Assembly (NCBI GenBank): GCA_013416795.1
Contig: RQSC01000854.1
Coordinates: 27,597-91,294 of the forward strand
Source: Prasinococcaceae sp. CCMP 1430
Taxonomy: Eukaryota; Prasinodermophyta; Palmophyllophyceae; Prasinococcales; Prasinococcaceae
Reading direction: 5' to 3'
Length of the DNA: 63,698 nucleotides
Shown here: piece by piece, positions 1 through 13,135 of the stretch
Position numbering within the stretch: the stretch's first letter is position 1
Layout of the letters: every line of letters starts with the position of its first letter
Notes under the pieces: model-generated
Seen by the model: the letters and a program-made list of their open reading frames with translations, nothing else
Database searches by the model: none
Told to the model about the DNA's origin: nothing
Program-made: the position numbers and the translations under genes

Positions 1-18
1 CCCCCCCCCCCCCCCCCC
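1..18. repeat. poly-C tract at window edge
   Basis: Eighteen consecutive C bases open the window. The first gene's reading frame is already open here, so this is probably a contig edge or low-quality end rather than biology. Confidence 0.6.
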
Positions 19-24
19 TGTCCT

Positions 25-3000
25 GTGCTTACACGCGTGCGCGCGCGCACATGCGCGCTCGCGTCCGCCTCGCCGGCGCCCCCGCGCCGCAGGTCGGTGG
101 AGAGTGTCGGGAACACTGGGGACCTCTTCGACTTCGACAGCTTCTCGGAGGATTCGGGCACCGTGTCGCCCGGCGAGCAGACGATCGTGACGCTCCAGCT
201 AAGCGCGGCTGGCGTGGCCGCCGAGGACACGCACGCCTACGTGGAGCTCAAATTGGACACCGGCGAATTCGACTACTACACCTACCTGTACGTCGACGCG
301 CTCGTGCAGTCCTCGCCGGACGCCACGAACTGCGTCACGCGCGCGGGCTGGTACGCGGGCCACTCGGAGATCTACACGGCGGGCGAGCGCGTGCCGCTGC
401 AGGTGGATGCGTACGACTCGGAAGGCTTCAACTCCACCGACTCGGACGTCACCTTCGACTGCGTGCTCACGGACGCAGACGGCACGGAGCTCGACGACAG
501 GCATGTCCTGCGGTACCAGGGCGGTAACACGTTCGGAGTGGACGTGACCCTGGGGACGGCCGGCGTCTTCAACGTCGAGTGCTTTTTCTTCGAGGATGCC
601 CTCGGTGCGAGCACCAACATCACCATCTTGCCGATGTACACCCCCAACGCCGGCTTCGCGGATCTCGTTCGCTATTCGAACGAGGCCGACGAGAATGGCG
701 AGTACAACTTCACACAATGCGCTTGGCACACGTCGTGCGGGGGCGAGTTGACGGCCGGCGCGACGGGAGAGGTTTTCCGCACCAACATGCTCGACGACTA
801 CGAAAATGTGATCAAGCCCATGGAGGGCTACGAAGATGAGTACTTTGAGACCTATGTGCACCTCAAGGCAGAGCACCAGGACGGCAATGAGGAAGAATTC
901 ATTGAGATGAAGGACACCCGCAAGGGCTACTCCGAGGGTGCCGTCACTCTCACAACCTCGGGGACGTGGTCCCTCACAGCCGATCTGCATGGAGTCGTGG
1001 GCATCACAACAGAGATCGTGGTAGTCGCCGCGGAGCTGACTTCTGTTGAGCTCTACCTGCAGCACATCCATGCAGGCGATTATGCGAACCTGACGTACGG
1101 TCCTGGCGATTTGGAGAGCTGCTCGTGGGTGGGCTGTGTGGATGTTCTGGCGGGGGACAGGATATTCGGCTACGTCTACGGTCGCGATGACTATTGGAAC
1201 GCGGTGGTGCCCCACGCCACGCAGGTGGCCTACTATCGCTTGGTGGACTGGTACAAGGAGGACTCTCCGTTCGAACCCTTCGATGGCATGTCCAGCGCGT
1301 TCTCTGAGGACGGCGCGCGGTTGGACGTCGAGGTTGTCACCCCGCCCGAAAATAGCGGCAGGTGGGAGGCGGAGCCCACGTTCGTCTTCCAGTACAACGT
1401 CACCAAGTTTCCGCAGTCGGAGGAATCCGACGACCCCATGGTGCACGTGCAGCTCTATGTCGGCGATCGGACGGACGCGAACATCTCGGACGCTTTCCTC
1501 ACGGATCCAAACAGCATCGGTGGCCCCACGCTCATTCCGGGCGAGCTTGACCTGAGCACCAGCACGGTGTTCGTTCGAAGGAAAGGCGGCGATGAGTCGA
1601 TCGTGAAATGCAACGCGAGCGACCTCGGCGCGTGCGCCCAGGTGCCTACAACTTCATCCTTCGACGTGGCCCTGGTCGCTCGCGACAGCTACGGCAACCG
1701 CTTCTACAGCGAATATGGGAGGAACGACTGGCGCGAACCCAGAGCTGCAGTTCTGCGCCCCGACTACGACAATGACGCGCGGGATGATTGGCGCCTTTCT
1801 TTCGACACCGACGAGCGACTCTTCCATACGCAAACTATTGATGAGGACTATCTCGTGGACTACAATGGCGGGGTGGCCTCGTTCGCGTACTTCACAGTGT
1901 ACTCGGACAGGCTGAATAGCACGGGCAATTATGACTTGGATGTGATCATCGACCTCGTTGCGGGCGACGCGAGCGCCGTCAACACCAAGGTCTATGCCTC
2001 CACTGCCGCGGGCACGCGCGGCAGCGAATGCTCGAGCGACGCCGAATGTGGAACGGCCATCGAGGCGGGCGAGAGAGCGTACTTCGTCGCTGCGCTGCAT
2101 GACAGTCTAGGCAATCCCCTGGGGTCGAACGATGCGGGTGTGAAGCTCTCCGCGGCCGCCGGCTTGGATACCGGTCGAAGGACCGCCACCGTGACCGACC
2201 TCGGCGACGGGACTTTCTCCTTCGACCTGAAGCTGACCACCGCTGGCACTTGGGAGGTAGAGGTGAAGGTGTCCTTCGAAGAGATCGCGGTGAATCCCAT
2301 TCTGGTTACGGTCAACCCCGGCGCGCCGGACGCGGATGAGAGCGCCGTTTTCTTCGTCGGATGTGCCGCCGACCCAGTCAGCACGGCTCCCTCGGACTCG
2401 TGCGTCCTCGAGCCGCCCAGCGATGATAGCGGTGCCTGTCGCGCGGGGGACACGTGCGGGAATGTCCACGCTGGTGACGACGCCGTGTGGATCGTCCTGC
2501 CGCGCGACCGGTACGGAAACACCATCACGAGCTCCGCCACTGTGACTGCATCGATGTCGGCGCTGTCCGCAACCGAGCGCGAGGCGGGCGACGACGCGAC
2601 AGGGGACATGGCGCTCAACCAGACAACTGGCGAGGTCGACGACGAGGCGTCCTACTATCTGGTACGGTACCAGTTCTCCGACGCGTTCGCCTTCAACGAG
2701 GCCGGTGAAGAATTGACTTTCATCCGCACGGACTTCGTCGTGGACGGCGTGGCGCTCTCCACGCATGTGTTCCTGGAGCTCGAGGCCGGTGACACAGACG
2801 TCAAATTCTCTCCCTTACGGCACGTCAACTCCTCGGGCGTGTACACCGAGTGTCTCTCTGGCGCGGTCTGCGCTACCGCCACGGCGGGAGACCGCGTTAC
2901 CTTCGCCATTGAGACGCGAGATGCGTTCAATAATACGCGCTACGACAAGAGCGCTTTGGATATCGCGTACGAGTTCGATGGATCGGTGGCGCAAAGCGCG

Positions 3001-6000
3001 CGCTACGACGGCGATGGCGAGTATTCGTTCTCGCTGTCCGACATCAAAAACAACGAGGCGGGCGAGTACTGGGTCAGCGTGACTCTTCAGAGCGCTCTCG
3101 AGGAAACGGAGAGCCCGGTTCACTTCCTCGCCAGCCCGATCTACTTCAACGTTGTCCCCGGGCCAGCCACAGCTACACAAATGCTCGCGTCGCGCTCAGG
3201 CGAGGACTGCGAGCGCTCGCAGGTCTGCGCACCCAACGCGGTGGCCGGCACAGCCTTCGAGGTCGACCTCGTGGCGCGTGACAAGTACGGAAACGATCTG
3301 ACGGAGTCGCCGCCGGGAGGCGGCCGCGCCCGCTATGAGACTTCCGAGAGGAGTGGCTACTTTGAGGACCTGGGCGATGGCACCTTCGTGGCGAAGGTGA
3401 CTCTGTTCAAGGCCGAGGTGCAGACAATGGATGTGCTTTTCTCCGGATCCGACGTGCAGAATTCGGGTTTCAAGATACAAGTCGGGCCAGCGCCGCTGGA
3501 CGTCTCCGCGTCGCAAGTATGGGCGTCTCTTGCGACGGGGACCCCCCCATCACCCATCAGGTGCGAGGTCAATTCGCCGTGCCTGACCGCCAAAGCTGGC
3601 GAGACAGTGGACTTCGATGTCCGCTTGCGCGACTCCTATTCGAACGAAGCGGAGGCCTCCACCACCGACAGGTGCTTGTATCGCGTCGGTGGCGAAGGCA
3701 GGGTCGCTTCGGCCGCATTCAACTCCAGTACAGGCAGTTTCACGTTTTCGGCATCGGTCGAGCAGGTGCCCGGTGGTGACGGAATTGACGATGTAGTTGC
3801 CGTGGATGTCTGGCACGACCGGATAGTGGGTTCCCACGGCACCGTCGGTGGCGGCAGCTTTGGATTCCAGGTGGTGCCCGCCGCGGCCAGCACCACTTCG
3901 TCGTATGTGGCTCTCGCGGGGGAAATGTCTACCTGCCCCCGCGCGATGACAGGCCCATGCCAGAGCATCGCAGCCGGCGAGGGAGTTGACCTCGAGGTGC
4001 ATCTGTTGGACGAGTTCGACAACCCGTTGGTCTCGCCTGCGCAGCGGGCGGTTTCGTACACGCTCGATGGCCGCACCTCGGCGGCGCTTTCGACACGCCC
4101 AGGCATCTACTCTATCAAAATCGCCGGGGCGGAGATGCAGGTGGCCGGCGGGAAAGAGATCGACGTTCGACTGGGAGAAGACGCCCTCGAGAAGAGTCCC
4201 GTGCGGATAGACGTGGTCGCCGCCACCGCCGACGCCGAGACATCGGAGGTCAGGCGCGACGGCACGCCCTGCGAGTTGCTTGAAAAGTGCGGTGACGCTG
4301 TTGTCGCAGGCGAACAGGTACCCTTTACCGTCGTGGCGCGCGACCAGTACGGCAACGCGCGCGACAGCAGCTCGGGGCCGATGGAATTGCGCGTGTCCGG
4401 CCGGGAACCGCTCGAATTCGAAGACCTGGGTGACGGCACCTATCTTGGGATGCTCAACGTATCTACAGCGTCAACACTGGATATCCAGGCGACGCTCGGA
4501 GGCGTGCTAGTCACGCGATTCAACTTGGTGGTCGTAGCGGCGGCCCTGAATGCCTCTATGTCGAGTATGCAGGTGAAGGTGGGGGATGGGGACGCCAGCG
4601 ACTGCTCCAGTACCCAAAGTGCCCAGGCGCTGGCGCTGGAATCGTGTGCCATCGCATCGGCAGGTGATGAGCTACTCGTGACAGTGGTGCCGCGTGATAG
4701 CTTCGGCAACGACGCGAGCGTGAGTGGAATCAATTGCGGCGTCGCCCACGGCGTCGAGTACACGATGGAAGGATCCCTCGGCGACGAGCCAGCATTCGAG
4801 AGCACGCAGTGCGAGCTGGATGAGAGTTCTGCGCTAAGCTACACCATCAATACGAAAGCCGCAGCTCGCCTCGAGTTCAACACGACCCTGGATGGCCAGC
4901 TGGTGGCGGGCGAGGCGATGGCCGTCGTGGTGCAACCAGGCGCGCTCGATGCAGAAAATGTCGAGGTCACGCGACTCGGCGCACGTGAGGGTGACATAGT
5001 GTGTTCCGGTGAATCCAAGGCAGCGTGCGGACCCGAGGTGCCACCGGGCAACCCTGTCGACTTACATGTGCGGCTGCGTGATGAGTTCGGAAACCAGCTC
5101 TCGCTGGCCGCTGTCAACGAGTACTCTGTGAGAGCACGAGGCACCAACGCGTCGGAGACCTCCTTCAGCGCGGAGCTCACAGACGTTTCGCAGGGCAAGT
5201 TCGAGCTGAAGGTCGAGAGCGATCAAGTGGGAGCCTATGAGGTGCAGTTGGAAGTTAACGGCGAACATGCTACTTCCTTTGTCCTCAATTGGCAAAACAA
5301 GCCCGTTGCCACGTACGGCGAGCTCACGCTCTCTGCCCCCGGTGACGCTGATCCCAGTTCCGATGAGGTCAAGCAGGCACTCCGCGAGTCCATCGCCGCC
5401 TCCCTCGGCGTGCCAGTCGAGTGGATTGTGATCGACGACGTCAGCCTCGCTTCTGAAGGGGACGAGGCGACCGGGGAGGACTTGGCAACAAGCGCACGTC
5501 GCGCGCTTCTCGAGGCGGTGCCCAGCGCGTACACGGTGCAGTACACCATTGCCTCGCCGGACAGAAGCGACACGGAGCTCGTTCTAGAAACTGCGGCCAA
5601 AATTGCAGAGCTCACTCCTGCAGACTTCACCGCTCACCTCGCGTCTGACCTGGGTTTCGAGATCGAGACCGTCGGAGATCTCGAACAAGACGAGTTCGAA
5701 GAGCCTGAGCTCAGCCCCGCGTACAGCGTGCTGGCTGCCACCGACGGGGGCGCGGCGAGCAGGTGCAATGACACGGTGGCGTGTCCCGCCACGGCCACGT
5801 CGATCTCGGCCGGCGAGGCGCGCAACTACACCGTCACCTTTTACGACGAGTTCGAGAACCGCATGGGCTACGCGCCCAAAGGAGTGGGCTGCGTCTTTCA
5901 AGTGCGCGACAAAGCCGAGAACGTGCTTGGACAAGCCATCATTAGCTCCTTCGAACCGCTGGTGCGACGGACGGGCACATGCCTGATCAATGCGCGCCCC

Positions 6001-9000
6001 GTGCTGAGCGGCGAATACTACATGCGCGTCTTCCTTGGCTCGATTGCCGAGGAGAACGCAGTGGCTGGCATGACAGATGGCGTCCTCTTCAGCGTGTCGG
6101 CGGGAGACACCACGTCGCTCAAGGAAACGAATTTCGTCTTCGACTTCGACAGCCTGCCTGGCGCAGTGATCGCCGGCGAGCCACTCAATGTGACTGTGCG
6201 CAGCCGTGACGAATACGGCAACCTGCGGCCGACTAATGAAGACGAGTACCTCGTGGTGGCAACGCCGGTGGAGGGCACAGAGGATACGGGGGCGTCTCCC
6301 CCAAAGCAGCTCTCTACTACCGCGACCCATGCTGGTGGAGGCGTGCACGCGGCAACCGTTACGGGCACTTCGCAGGCGGCCTGGTACTGCGTTGACGTGA
6401 CCTTGCGCGGCCAGAGCATAGAGTACGCGGGGACTGTATATTCACCACCGTCGAGGGCAGGCGACGAAGCGTTGGCCACAGAGAGGCGCGCGTGCTTCCA
6501 TGTGCAGCCCGCCGCGCTATCGCCAAGCAACACACGCGTGTGGCACGTCGTGGATCCGGAGAGTGCTGCTCCAGACAAAGTGCTCGGCCTACCGGGCGAG
6601 GTGATTGCCGACAAGGATTACTTAATCGAAGTGGACGCGCGCGACCGATTCGGCAACATGCGCCAAACGGCTCAGGACCTGTTCAAGGTTCGCGCGAAGG
6701 ACGTGTCGGGAGAGCCAATCACGGGCTTCGTGTACGAGAGAAACACCGACAATGGAATCACCAGTCATCGCATCTCGATGGAGGTGGAGAGCGACCAGGC
6801 GTCTCTCATTGAGGTGAATATAACCGCGGAGAACATGGGTGCAGACGGTAGCAGCGAGTTCATCGCTGGCTACCCTGCCAGCCTGCACGTCCACTGCCCG
6901 GAGGGGTTCCTCCCCAACAGCGTGGTAGGTAACGCCACTGGCTGCGTCCCGTGCGACGCCGACCTTGTCACGTGCTTCGGCGGCTCTGGGGCACCCTTCA
7001 GCGTGCCGCAGGGGTTCTTCTTGCCGCCCTCGGCGAGCGAGTGCGACGATGGCACCTGTTTGATGGCCAGCATTTATGCGTGCGCGGACGAGCCCGCTTG
7101 CACCACGGCCAACGAGTCTGACCGCGATTTTGATGCGTGGCTGGATATCGACGTCGACTATGCGCGCCTCTGCGCCACGGGCTACGACCCCGCGGTGGTG
7201 CTGTGCGATCGCTGCTTGGATGGATGGACCCAGAACGACGCCGGCACCGAATGCGAGAAGTGCCCCGACAGCGATGCGATTACCTACTTGCGGTTCTTCG
7301 GGCTTTGTGGTGTGATCCTGCTGTTCATATTCATGCTATTCGCTCTGTTGTACCGCTCGCTCCAGAAATCCGGCATGAGCGTACGCGAAGCGGCGGGCCG
7401 TGGCCTTGCCTTCTTGCACGAGAACCTTGAGTTCCTGCGCGACGACATGCAGGACACGATGGAGAACGTCGGTGCTGTTTGGCAGATCATCATCCAGAAT
7501 TGCCAGGTGCTGGGCCAGCTGTGGAAGCAGATGGCAGGGCGCTTTCCCAACTTCCTCGAACACATCTACGGTCCGCTGCTCGTGCTCGACATCAACCCGT
7601 TCTCCGTCATGAAGCTGGGCTGCCTCGCCCAAGGTTTCTCGCAGGGCTACTGGGATAGCGTCATGTTCAAGGGATCCATTCCCTTCGTCGTGTTCGCGCT
7701 GGCCTGCATAGTGACATACCGCAAGCTCAATCAGATCGTCGACGGCGCCGCGCGCGGGGTGCCCAAGGATGAGATCGAGAGCATCCGCACCACTATGGCC
7801 ACTGTTTTGGTCTTCGCAATCTTCCTCCTGAACTTGCTGCATCCCTCCATATCCAGCACCATGTTCGAGACATTCAACTGCAAGCAATACAATCTGCAGA
7901 CGGACGGCGACGAGTATTGGCTGCAGTCGGACCACGGCGTACGGTGTTACAGAGACGAATGGGTGCCCTACGCCACGTTCTCGGGAGTTGTGATAGTCGT
8001 GTATGTCTTCGGCTACCCGATACTCCTCCTTGCAGCGCTGCGCTACCTGCACCACAGGAGCAAGGTCGTGCCGTGCGATGCCGGGGGTGTCCCCATCCCT
8101 GGTGCGCAGCCATTCTACACCGCTGAGCTGCAGAAGCGGCCTGTGGGCGCGGCGGTGGCTAGTGAAGGAGATGGCGATGGACGCAAAGCCACTGAGGGCG
8201 ATGGCGCGGATGTGCCGCTCGCCGGCGGCGATGGAGTCAGCCATGCTTTCAGCGGGGCGCCGACGATGGAGGCGCACCCGCTGGACACGGCTACCACGGA
8301 GACTACTGATGGCGATGCTGGCGACGAGGGCGAGCTGGAGGTCCTTGGAAAACGAGCGAAGGCGACCTCAGATGCGCCGGGCGTGCACAATGGCGAGAGT
8401 GACGAAGAAAGTGTGCAGAGCGAGGACGAGTCGAGCGCTGGGTCCTCGGATGAGGAGGACGAGAAGTTCGAGTACTGGGCTCCGGATCCGCACTCTTCGC
8501 TCAACCGCAAGGTGTCCTCGGCGGAGACCTTAATGCGCCACGTGCGCAACGCGCTCGAGGACGACGAGGCCAAGGCGAAGGCCCAGCGCCGCCGCAAGCG
8601 CGCCACGCGGCGCGTGCTGTCGCAGGCTGTCGTCGAAGACGGGAACGGGTACATCCGCGTGCATTGCCTGACTCATTCGATTACGGGCAATTTCGGCAGC
8701 CAGATTGAGGTGCCCGTCACGCAGCTCAACTCAGACGCCGTCTTCAGTAGGTTCGTGCACCCTTTCACGGTGCAGTACCAGGAGGTACGCCACCGCGGCC
8801 TTGCGCACCCATGTTGTTGACGCCAGTGGGTGCGCGCTACTAGGATCTGCCTCAACAATGCCGCCCTCCCGCGCGCACGCGCGTAGGAGCACGGCAGCCG
8901 CGGCCGCGGGCTCGCGCGTGCCCACTTTCTGACACTTCGGAATCTCTCCCCGTCGCTGCCGCCGAATGCAGGACTACTACTACTGGCAGGTGTACGAGAT

Positions 9001-9538
9001 TTGCCGCCGACTGGTGCAGACGTCGTTCGTCGTCCTGGTGGAGATCGCGGCGCCGGAGTACGTCTCCATGTACGCGCTCTTCGTTTCCATCGCCGGCCTA
9101 TGCATCCAGCTGTACTTCCTGCCATACGCCGAGGACGACGACGACACACTCGAGGTGGCCTTTCAGCTCAACCTCTTCGTCTCCCTCTTCGGCGTGGTCA
9201 TGCAGGAGAACCTGGGGTACGACTGGGAGGGCTCGTGGCAGGAGAAGCTCCTCATGGCATGCTCCACCGCCCTGGGGTGCTACGTCGTCTATCGCCTCTA
9301 CAAGATTATGCGCGAGTGGTCGGGCATCGTGTTCTCCATGTCGGGGAAGCTGTGCGGCATGATGTGCAGGACTTGCTGGAGCTGCTGCCTCCCGCAGAAG
9401 AACAAGCTCACGGATGCCGCGCCCTCGGGCGAGGCTGACGGCGATGCAGCCGAGCGCGAGGGCATGCCAGCGGGCGACGCCACGGGCGAGGAGGGCACCA
9501 TGCGGCCCAAAGGGAACGGGACCTCGGCGCCGCAGTAA
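25..9538 (+). CDS. giant filamin-repeat multi-pass membrane protein, 5' partial
   Basis: Two exons are supported: up to 8784 and 8972-9538, joined across a 187-bp GTACGC...CAG phase-0 intron, giving about 3,100 residues. The 5' end is missing: no ATG opens the frame, and a likely acceptor lies at 91-92. Sixteen copies of a filamin/ABP280-like immunoglobulin module are visible, each with an AGE/AGD turn followed by a motif like RDxYGN, and many with a preceding spaced Cys pair. A SEA-like domain sits between modules 13 and 14 (about residues 1770-1900). A Cys-rich stalk follows near residue 2290, then about eight hydrophobic segments (first near 2420). A long acidic, low-complexity loop separates segments 4 and 5. 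The YYYWQVYEICRRLVQTS stretch begins the second half of the membrane module and resembles the C-terminal module of other giant protist surface proteins (from family knowledge). An adhesion or mechanosensory role is inference. Confidence 0.85.
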
Positions 9539-9932
9539 TTGTACGACATTGATTATTACGAGGAGGCACTAGTGGGAGCGCGCGGACGGGCGTGGCGACG
9601 GGCGGGCGGGCAGGCGAGCGGGCGGGCGGCGTGCGGCCCCCTCCTACCCCCACCCCCCCACCCCTCCTCACCCCTCCTCACCCCCAACACACACCGTCAG
9701 GCTGGCGCCACGCACGGTGAGGAGACGATGTATGTGCGTGTGTGTGTCTACTGTATTGCATATCTCGGAGTGTTTGAGGTACTGTAGTGAGGAGAGCGTT
9801 GTCTCTAGCTAGCTAGGACGCTGTGGGGGCAGCGCTGAGCAGTGCGTGGCCATCGCGGTCGCGAGCGCCGGCGGCGCGACCGCAAAGGACCTCGCGGGCG
9901 CGGCCAGCGGTGGGCCGCGCGGGCGGCTCTCG
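9539..9932. other. tail-to-tail intergenic stretch
   Basis: No gene is seen. TGTAC lies 2 bp past the giant gene's stop codon (9540-9544), followed by C/CCCCACC-rich and GT-rich simple sequence and an isolated GTACTGTAG near 9779. It probably holds the 3' ends of the two convergent genes. Confidence 0.5.
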
Positions 9933-10283
9933 CTAGTCGAGGTCGCCAGCGAATCTTTGTATGCTCTCCAGGCCGAGCTGCGCGGCCTCGTCCACCTGGC
10001 GCGCGAGCTTCTCGCGCTCCTCAACGGCGAGCAGCTGCGCGCGCCGGCGCTCGTTGCGCTCAGCGACCCTGCGCGCCGCAACCTCCTGCTCCTTGGCGGT
10101 CATCTGCTGCCAGTTGGCAATGCGGCTCACGCTTCGCGCGCGCGCTCCGCCCCTGCTGCGGTGTGGCGGCCGCCGGCGCGCGGCAGCCACACGCCGCCGG
10201 TCCGGACCTTCCCGACAATGCCTCCAATCGACGCCGTGAGGCGCGCAGAAAAAATGATCGGGGCGACAGCGCGGCATCAGCAT
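9933..10283 (-). CDS. small basic helical protein of unknown function
   Basis: This encodes 116 residues from an ATG at 10283, with a second Met two codons later. The C-terminal 65 residues look like real coding sequence: a motif of the form NWQQMTxKEQExxxRRxxERNERR followed by a charged helix. I associate that pattern with short uncharacterised eukaryotic proteins, but I do not recognise a named family. The N-terminal half is Arg- and Pro-rich and could be an organelle-targeting segment, or part intron: conservation appears to begin near the SRIANW segment at about 10130, where an acceptor is possible. It is transcribed toward the giant gene. Function is unknown. Confidence 0.4.
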   Translation of the reverse strand: MLMPRCRPDHFFCAPHGVDWRHCREGPDRRRVAAARRRPPHRSRGGARARSVSRIANWQQMTAKEQEVAARRVAERNERRRAQLLAVEEREKLARQVDEAAQLGLESIQRFAGDLD

Positions 10284-10330
10284 GCGGTTTGATGACGAGC
10301 GTCGCAAGAGACGGTGCGTTTGTCATCGGC

Positions 10331-10400
10331 TTTGCTTTGCTTTGCTACGATTTGCTTTGCTATGATTTGCTTTGCTTTCTTTGCTTTGCTTTGCTTTGCT
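10331..10400. repeat. (TTTGC)n pentanucleotide tract
   Basis: Imperfect tandem TTTGC units run for about 70 bp, interrupted by short TACGA and TATGA variants. It lies upstream of the small minus-strand gene and is AT-rich compared with its surroundings. Confidence 0.85.
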
Positions 10401-10800
10401 CCTGGCCAAAGTCGGCGTTTGCGTTGGCTGCTGTTGCCAAACTTGGTGGCGTCGGCGGTGTTTTGCCGCCCCGTTCGAATTCGCGCGCGCGCTCCCTGCT
10501 GCGGATGGGGTTCCGGCGGGACGCGGGCGGGTCGCGCCGCAGACCGGACCGCACGCAATAGGAATATTTATCCATCCGCCCTTGCTTGCTGCAATCTACA
10601 GTGTACCATGATGATGGTACTGCTCCATGGTGAAGGTCTATCTAGCGACTGATGGTATGCTTGGTGGGCGGGGTTCGGATTCGGGCGGGAGCGGAAAATC
10701 TGCAGGCGGGGGAGGGAGCAAGGAAGAAAAATCTGGGGACGACGGGTGCGCGCGCGCGCGCGCTGGCGCTGGCGGCGCGGCGCGGCGCGGCGAGGGGGGA

Positions 10801-11100
10801 NNNNNNNNNNNNNNNNNNNNNNNNNNNNNNNNNNNNNNNNNNNNNNNNNNNNNNNNNNNNNNNNNNNNNNNNNNNNNNNNNNNNNNNNNNNNNNNNNNNN
10901 NNNNNNNNNNNNNNNNNNNNNNNNNNNNNNNNNNNNNNNNNNNNNNNNNNNNNNNNNNNNNNNNNNNNNNNNNNNNNNNNNNNNNNNNNNNNNNNNNNNN
11001 NNNNNNNNNNNNNNNNNNNNNNNNNNNNNNNNNNNNNNNNNNNNNNNNNNNNNNNNNNNNNNNNNNNNNNNNNNNNNNNNNNNNNNNNNNNNNNNNNNNN
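10801..11100. other. assembly gap (300 N)
   Basis: Exactly 300 N bases, flanked by GCGCGC-rich sequence. It removes the 5' end of the following plus-strand gene and probably its promoter. The stretch 10401-10800 before it shows nothing I can call. Confidence 0.95.
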
Positions 11101-12389
11101 GCGCGCGCGCGCCGGTGCGCCAGCGGTGCCGCGCGAGCGCCCACGGCGGACCCGGGCAGGCCGAGGACGCGGACGCGCTGTGCATGGCCATGTCGCCAGT
11201 GTGGGTGTCGCGCCTGTCGCGGTCGCCGTTCTACGCGACGGTGACGTCGGTGGGCGGCAGCGAGCTGCGCGTGCTGAAGGAGGCCTCGGTGGAGCTGCCA
11301 CTGCGGACGGGCTCGGAGGACGACACGTACGCCGGCTTCCTGCTCCCGGTGACGGAGGGTGAGCACGCAGGCGAGGCAGCGATCGCCGTCCACGCGCACT
11401 CGATCGGGCCGGGCGCGCTGGCGGGCGGCGGCGCGCGAGACGCGCTGCGCAAGCGCCTCTACCTCGAGGAGATCAGCTGCGAGGCCGTCATGCTCGTCGC
11501 GCGCCTCAAGGACGTGCGCGTGAGCCGCGTCGGCGGGCGCGCGTTCGTCACCGGCAGCACGCGCGATCGCGCCGAAGCAAACCAGGTGCTCAAGCTGCGC
11601 ATGCCTCGTCCGGACCGTCCGGAAGGCGGCTCCGAGTCCGCGGGATCGCGAGAGGGCCCGGGTGGCGCGGCAGAGGCCGCCGGCAGCGCTGGACACGCCG
11701 GCGCCGGCACCGACGGGCGCGGCGCCAGCGCCGGCGCTGGAAGCGACCGGCACGGCGCCGGCGCCGGTGACTTCTGGCGTAGCCTGCCGAAGCTGCCTTA
11801 CCTACAGCTGCGCCTGGCCGAATGCGAGAGCGAGAGGGTGTGGAAGGCCGTCGCGAAGCTCAAGGAGATTCAAGCCCACGTCGTCGGCCCCGGCTCGGCG
11901 CTGGAGAGGCTGGAGCGCGTCCGTCAGGGCGTGCAGGCCAAGGTCGGCGAGTGGGGATGGGGCGTCGGGGTGGGCGGAAGCTCGCCGCGAGCGACCGAAG
12001 GAGCACCCCGCGAGGCCGCCGGCGGACAGGCAGCGGGCGCTGGAGGCCAGGCCAACTTCAGGGCTCGGCCGGGCGACGCTGGCGCGGACGCGCAAGCCCC
12101 CGCCGACCCCTTCGCCCGCGCGCTCGCTGCACGCGTGAGCGAGCTCAAGCAGCAAGCCGAGCGCGAGCGCGCCGCGACCGTGGACGCGTGCGAGGACAGA
12201 TTCGACATGAACGAGCCCCCGGAGAAGCGCATGGAGGCGAGCTACATGATCATGGTCCAGTCCAGGGCGACCGGCAATGTGTTCCACTTCCTGGTCGTCA
12301 GACGCGCGCTCCCCACAGGCATCATCGGGGTGTCCATTGAGCGCGCGCTCGTGGACGAAAAGTTGGCGGATGCTATGCGGCTGCTGTAG
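11101..12389 (+). CDS. unknown protein, 5' end lost in gap
   Basis: One frame stays open from the gap to a TAG at 12387-12389, about 429 residues. The first 160 residues after the gap look globular, with alternating hydrophobic strands and the segment SPVWVSRLSRSPFYATV near the start. Then comes an Ala/Gly/Pro-rich linker, a helical block beginning LPKLPYLQLRLAECE, another low-complexity linker, and a conserved-looking end (SYMIMVQSRATGNVFHF). I cannot assign a family. Synonymous G/C at third positions and the continuous frame support coding. GTACTGTAG occurs about 75 bp past the stop. Confidence 0.6.
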
Positions 12390-13135
12390 CGGCGCCCGCG
12401 TGCACGCACTCTACAACTACTCGCGCACTCGCTGGCGGGGGCTCGCTCGCCAGCGCCTCCCTTGTATGAAAGTACTGTAGGTGTCATCGACATCGACGTG
12501 CTGTGACACACACATTTTTGACACCGCGGTGGACCTCAGCACATGACACCCGCGCCGCGTGGCGCGCGCTGCCATCGCCTCGAGCACCGGCCTTGCACTG
12601 TGCGGCAGTCGATGCCACAGCCAGGTGCGGCGGGCGCCATCATCATTGCTCACACTGAATGAATGCTCTTTGACAACGCCCACGGCGCCCGCCCGGGAGC
12701 TTCACATTGTGCCTCCTGAGCACCCGCGACCGCAGGATGTCGGATTTTTTTTTTTTTTCGGATTTCCGAAATCCCGGCGACGCTGGGCGGGCCCAGGCAG
12801 GCTGGCTGGCGCGCGATCCGGCGCGCGCGCAGGCCGCGCGAGGCGGCGGGGCGGGGCGCCTCGCCGCGCCCGAGCGGCACCCGCTTCCGCACCCAAACCC
12901 AACCCGACCCAGCCCCCAAAAGCAACTCTCACCCCACGCACACCCACCCGCGCCACCTTGGCCGCGCTGTCTCGCGTGGCCGCGCGTCCGCCGGCTCAGA
13001 GGGCGGCGGCCAGCCAGCCGGGCGCCGCCGGGGGCGCGTCCGTGCGGCCCCTGAGGAAGGGGGGCGGGAGGGGCTCCAGGCGCCTGCGCGACGCGACTCC
13101 CCCTTCCTCCCTTCCTGGCCGAAGTCACGCGCGCG
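12390..13135. other. intergenic region with poly-T
   Basis: No gene is recognised. It holds the 3' flank of the preceding gene, a 14-base T run near 12745, and a strongly GC-rich stretch that should be the promoter and 5' leader of the PHAF1 gene. Confidence 0.5.

Noticed and set aside
199-1446. Long minus-strand frames opposite the giant gene
   Set aside because: They are mirror frames caused by high GC; composition is His/Arg/Val-rich with no motifs, while the plus frame shows repeated domains.
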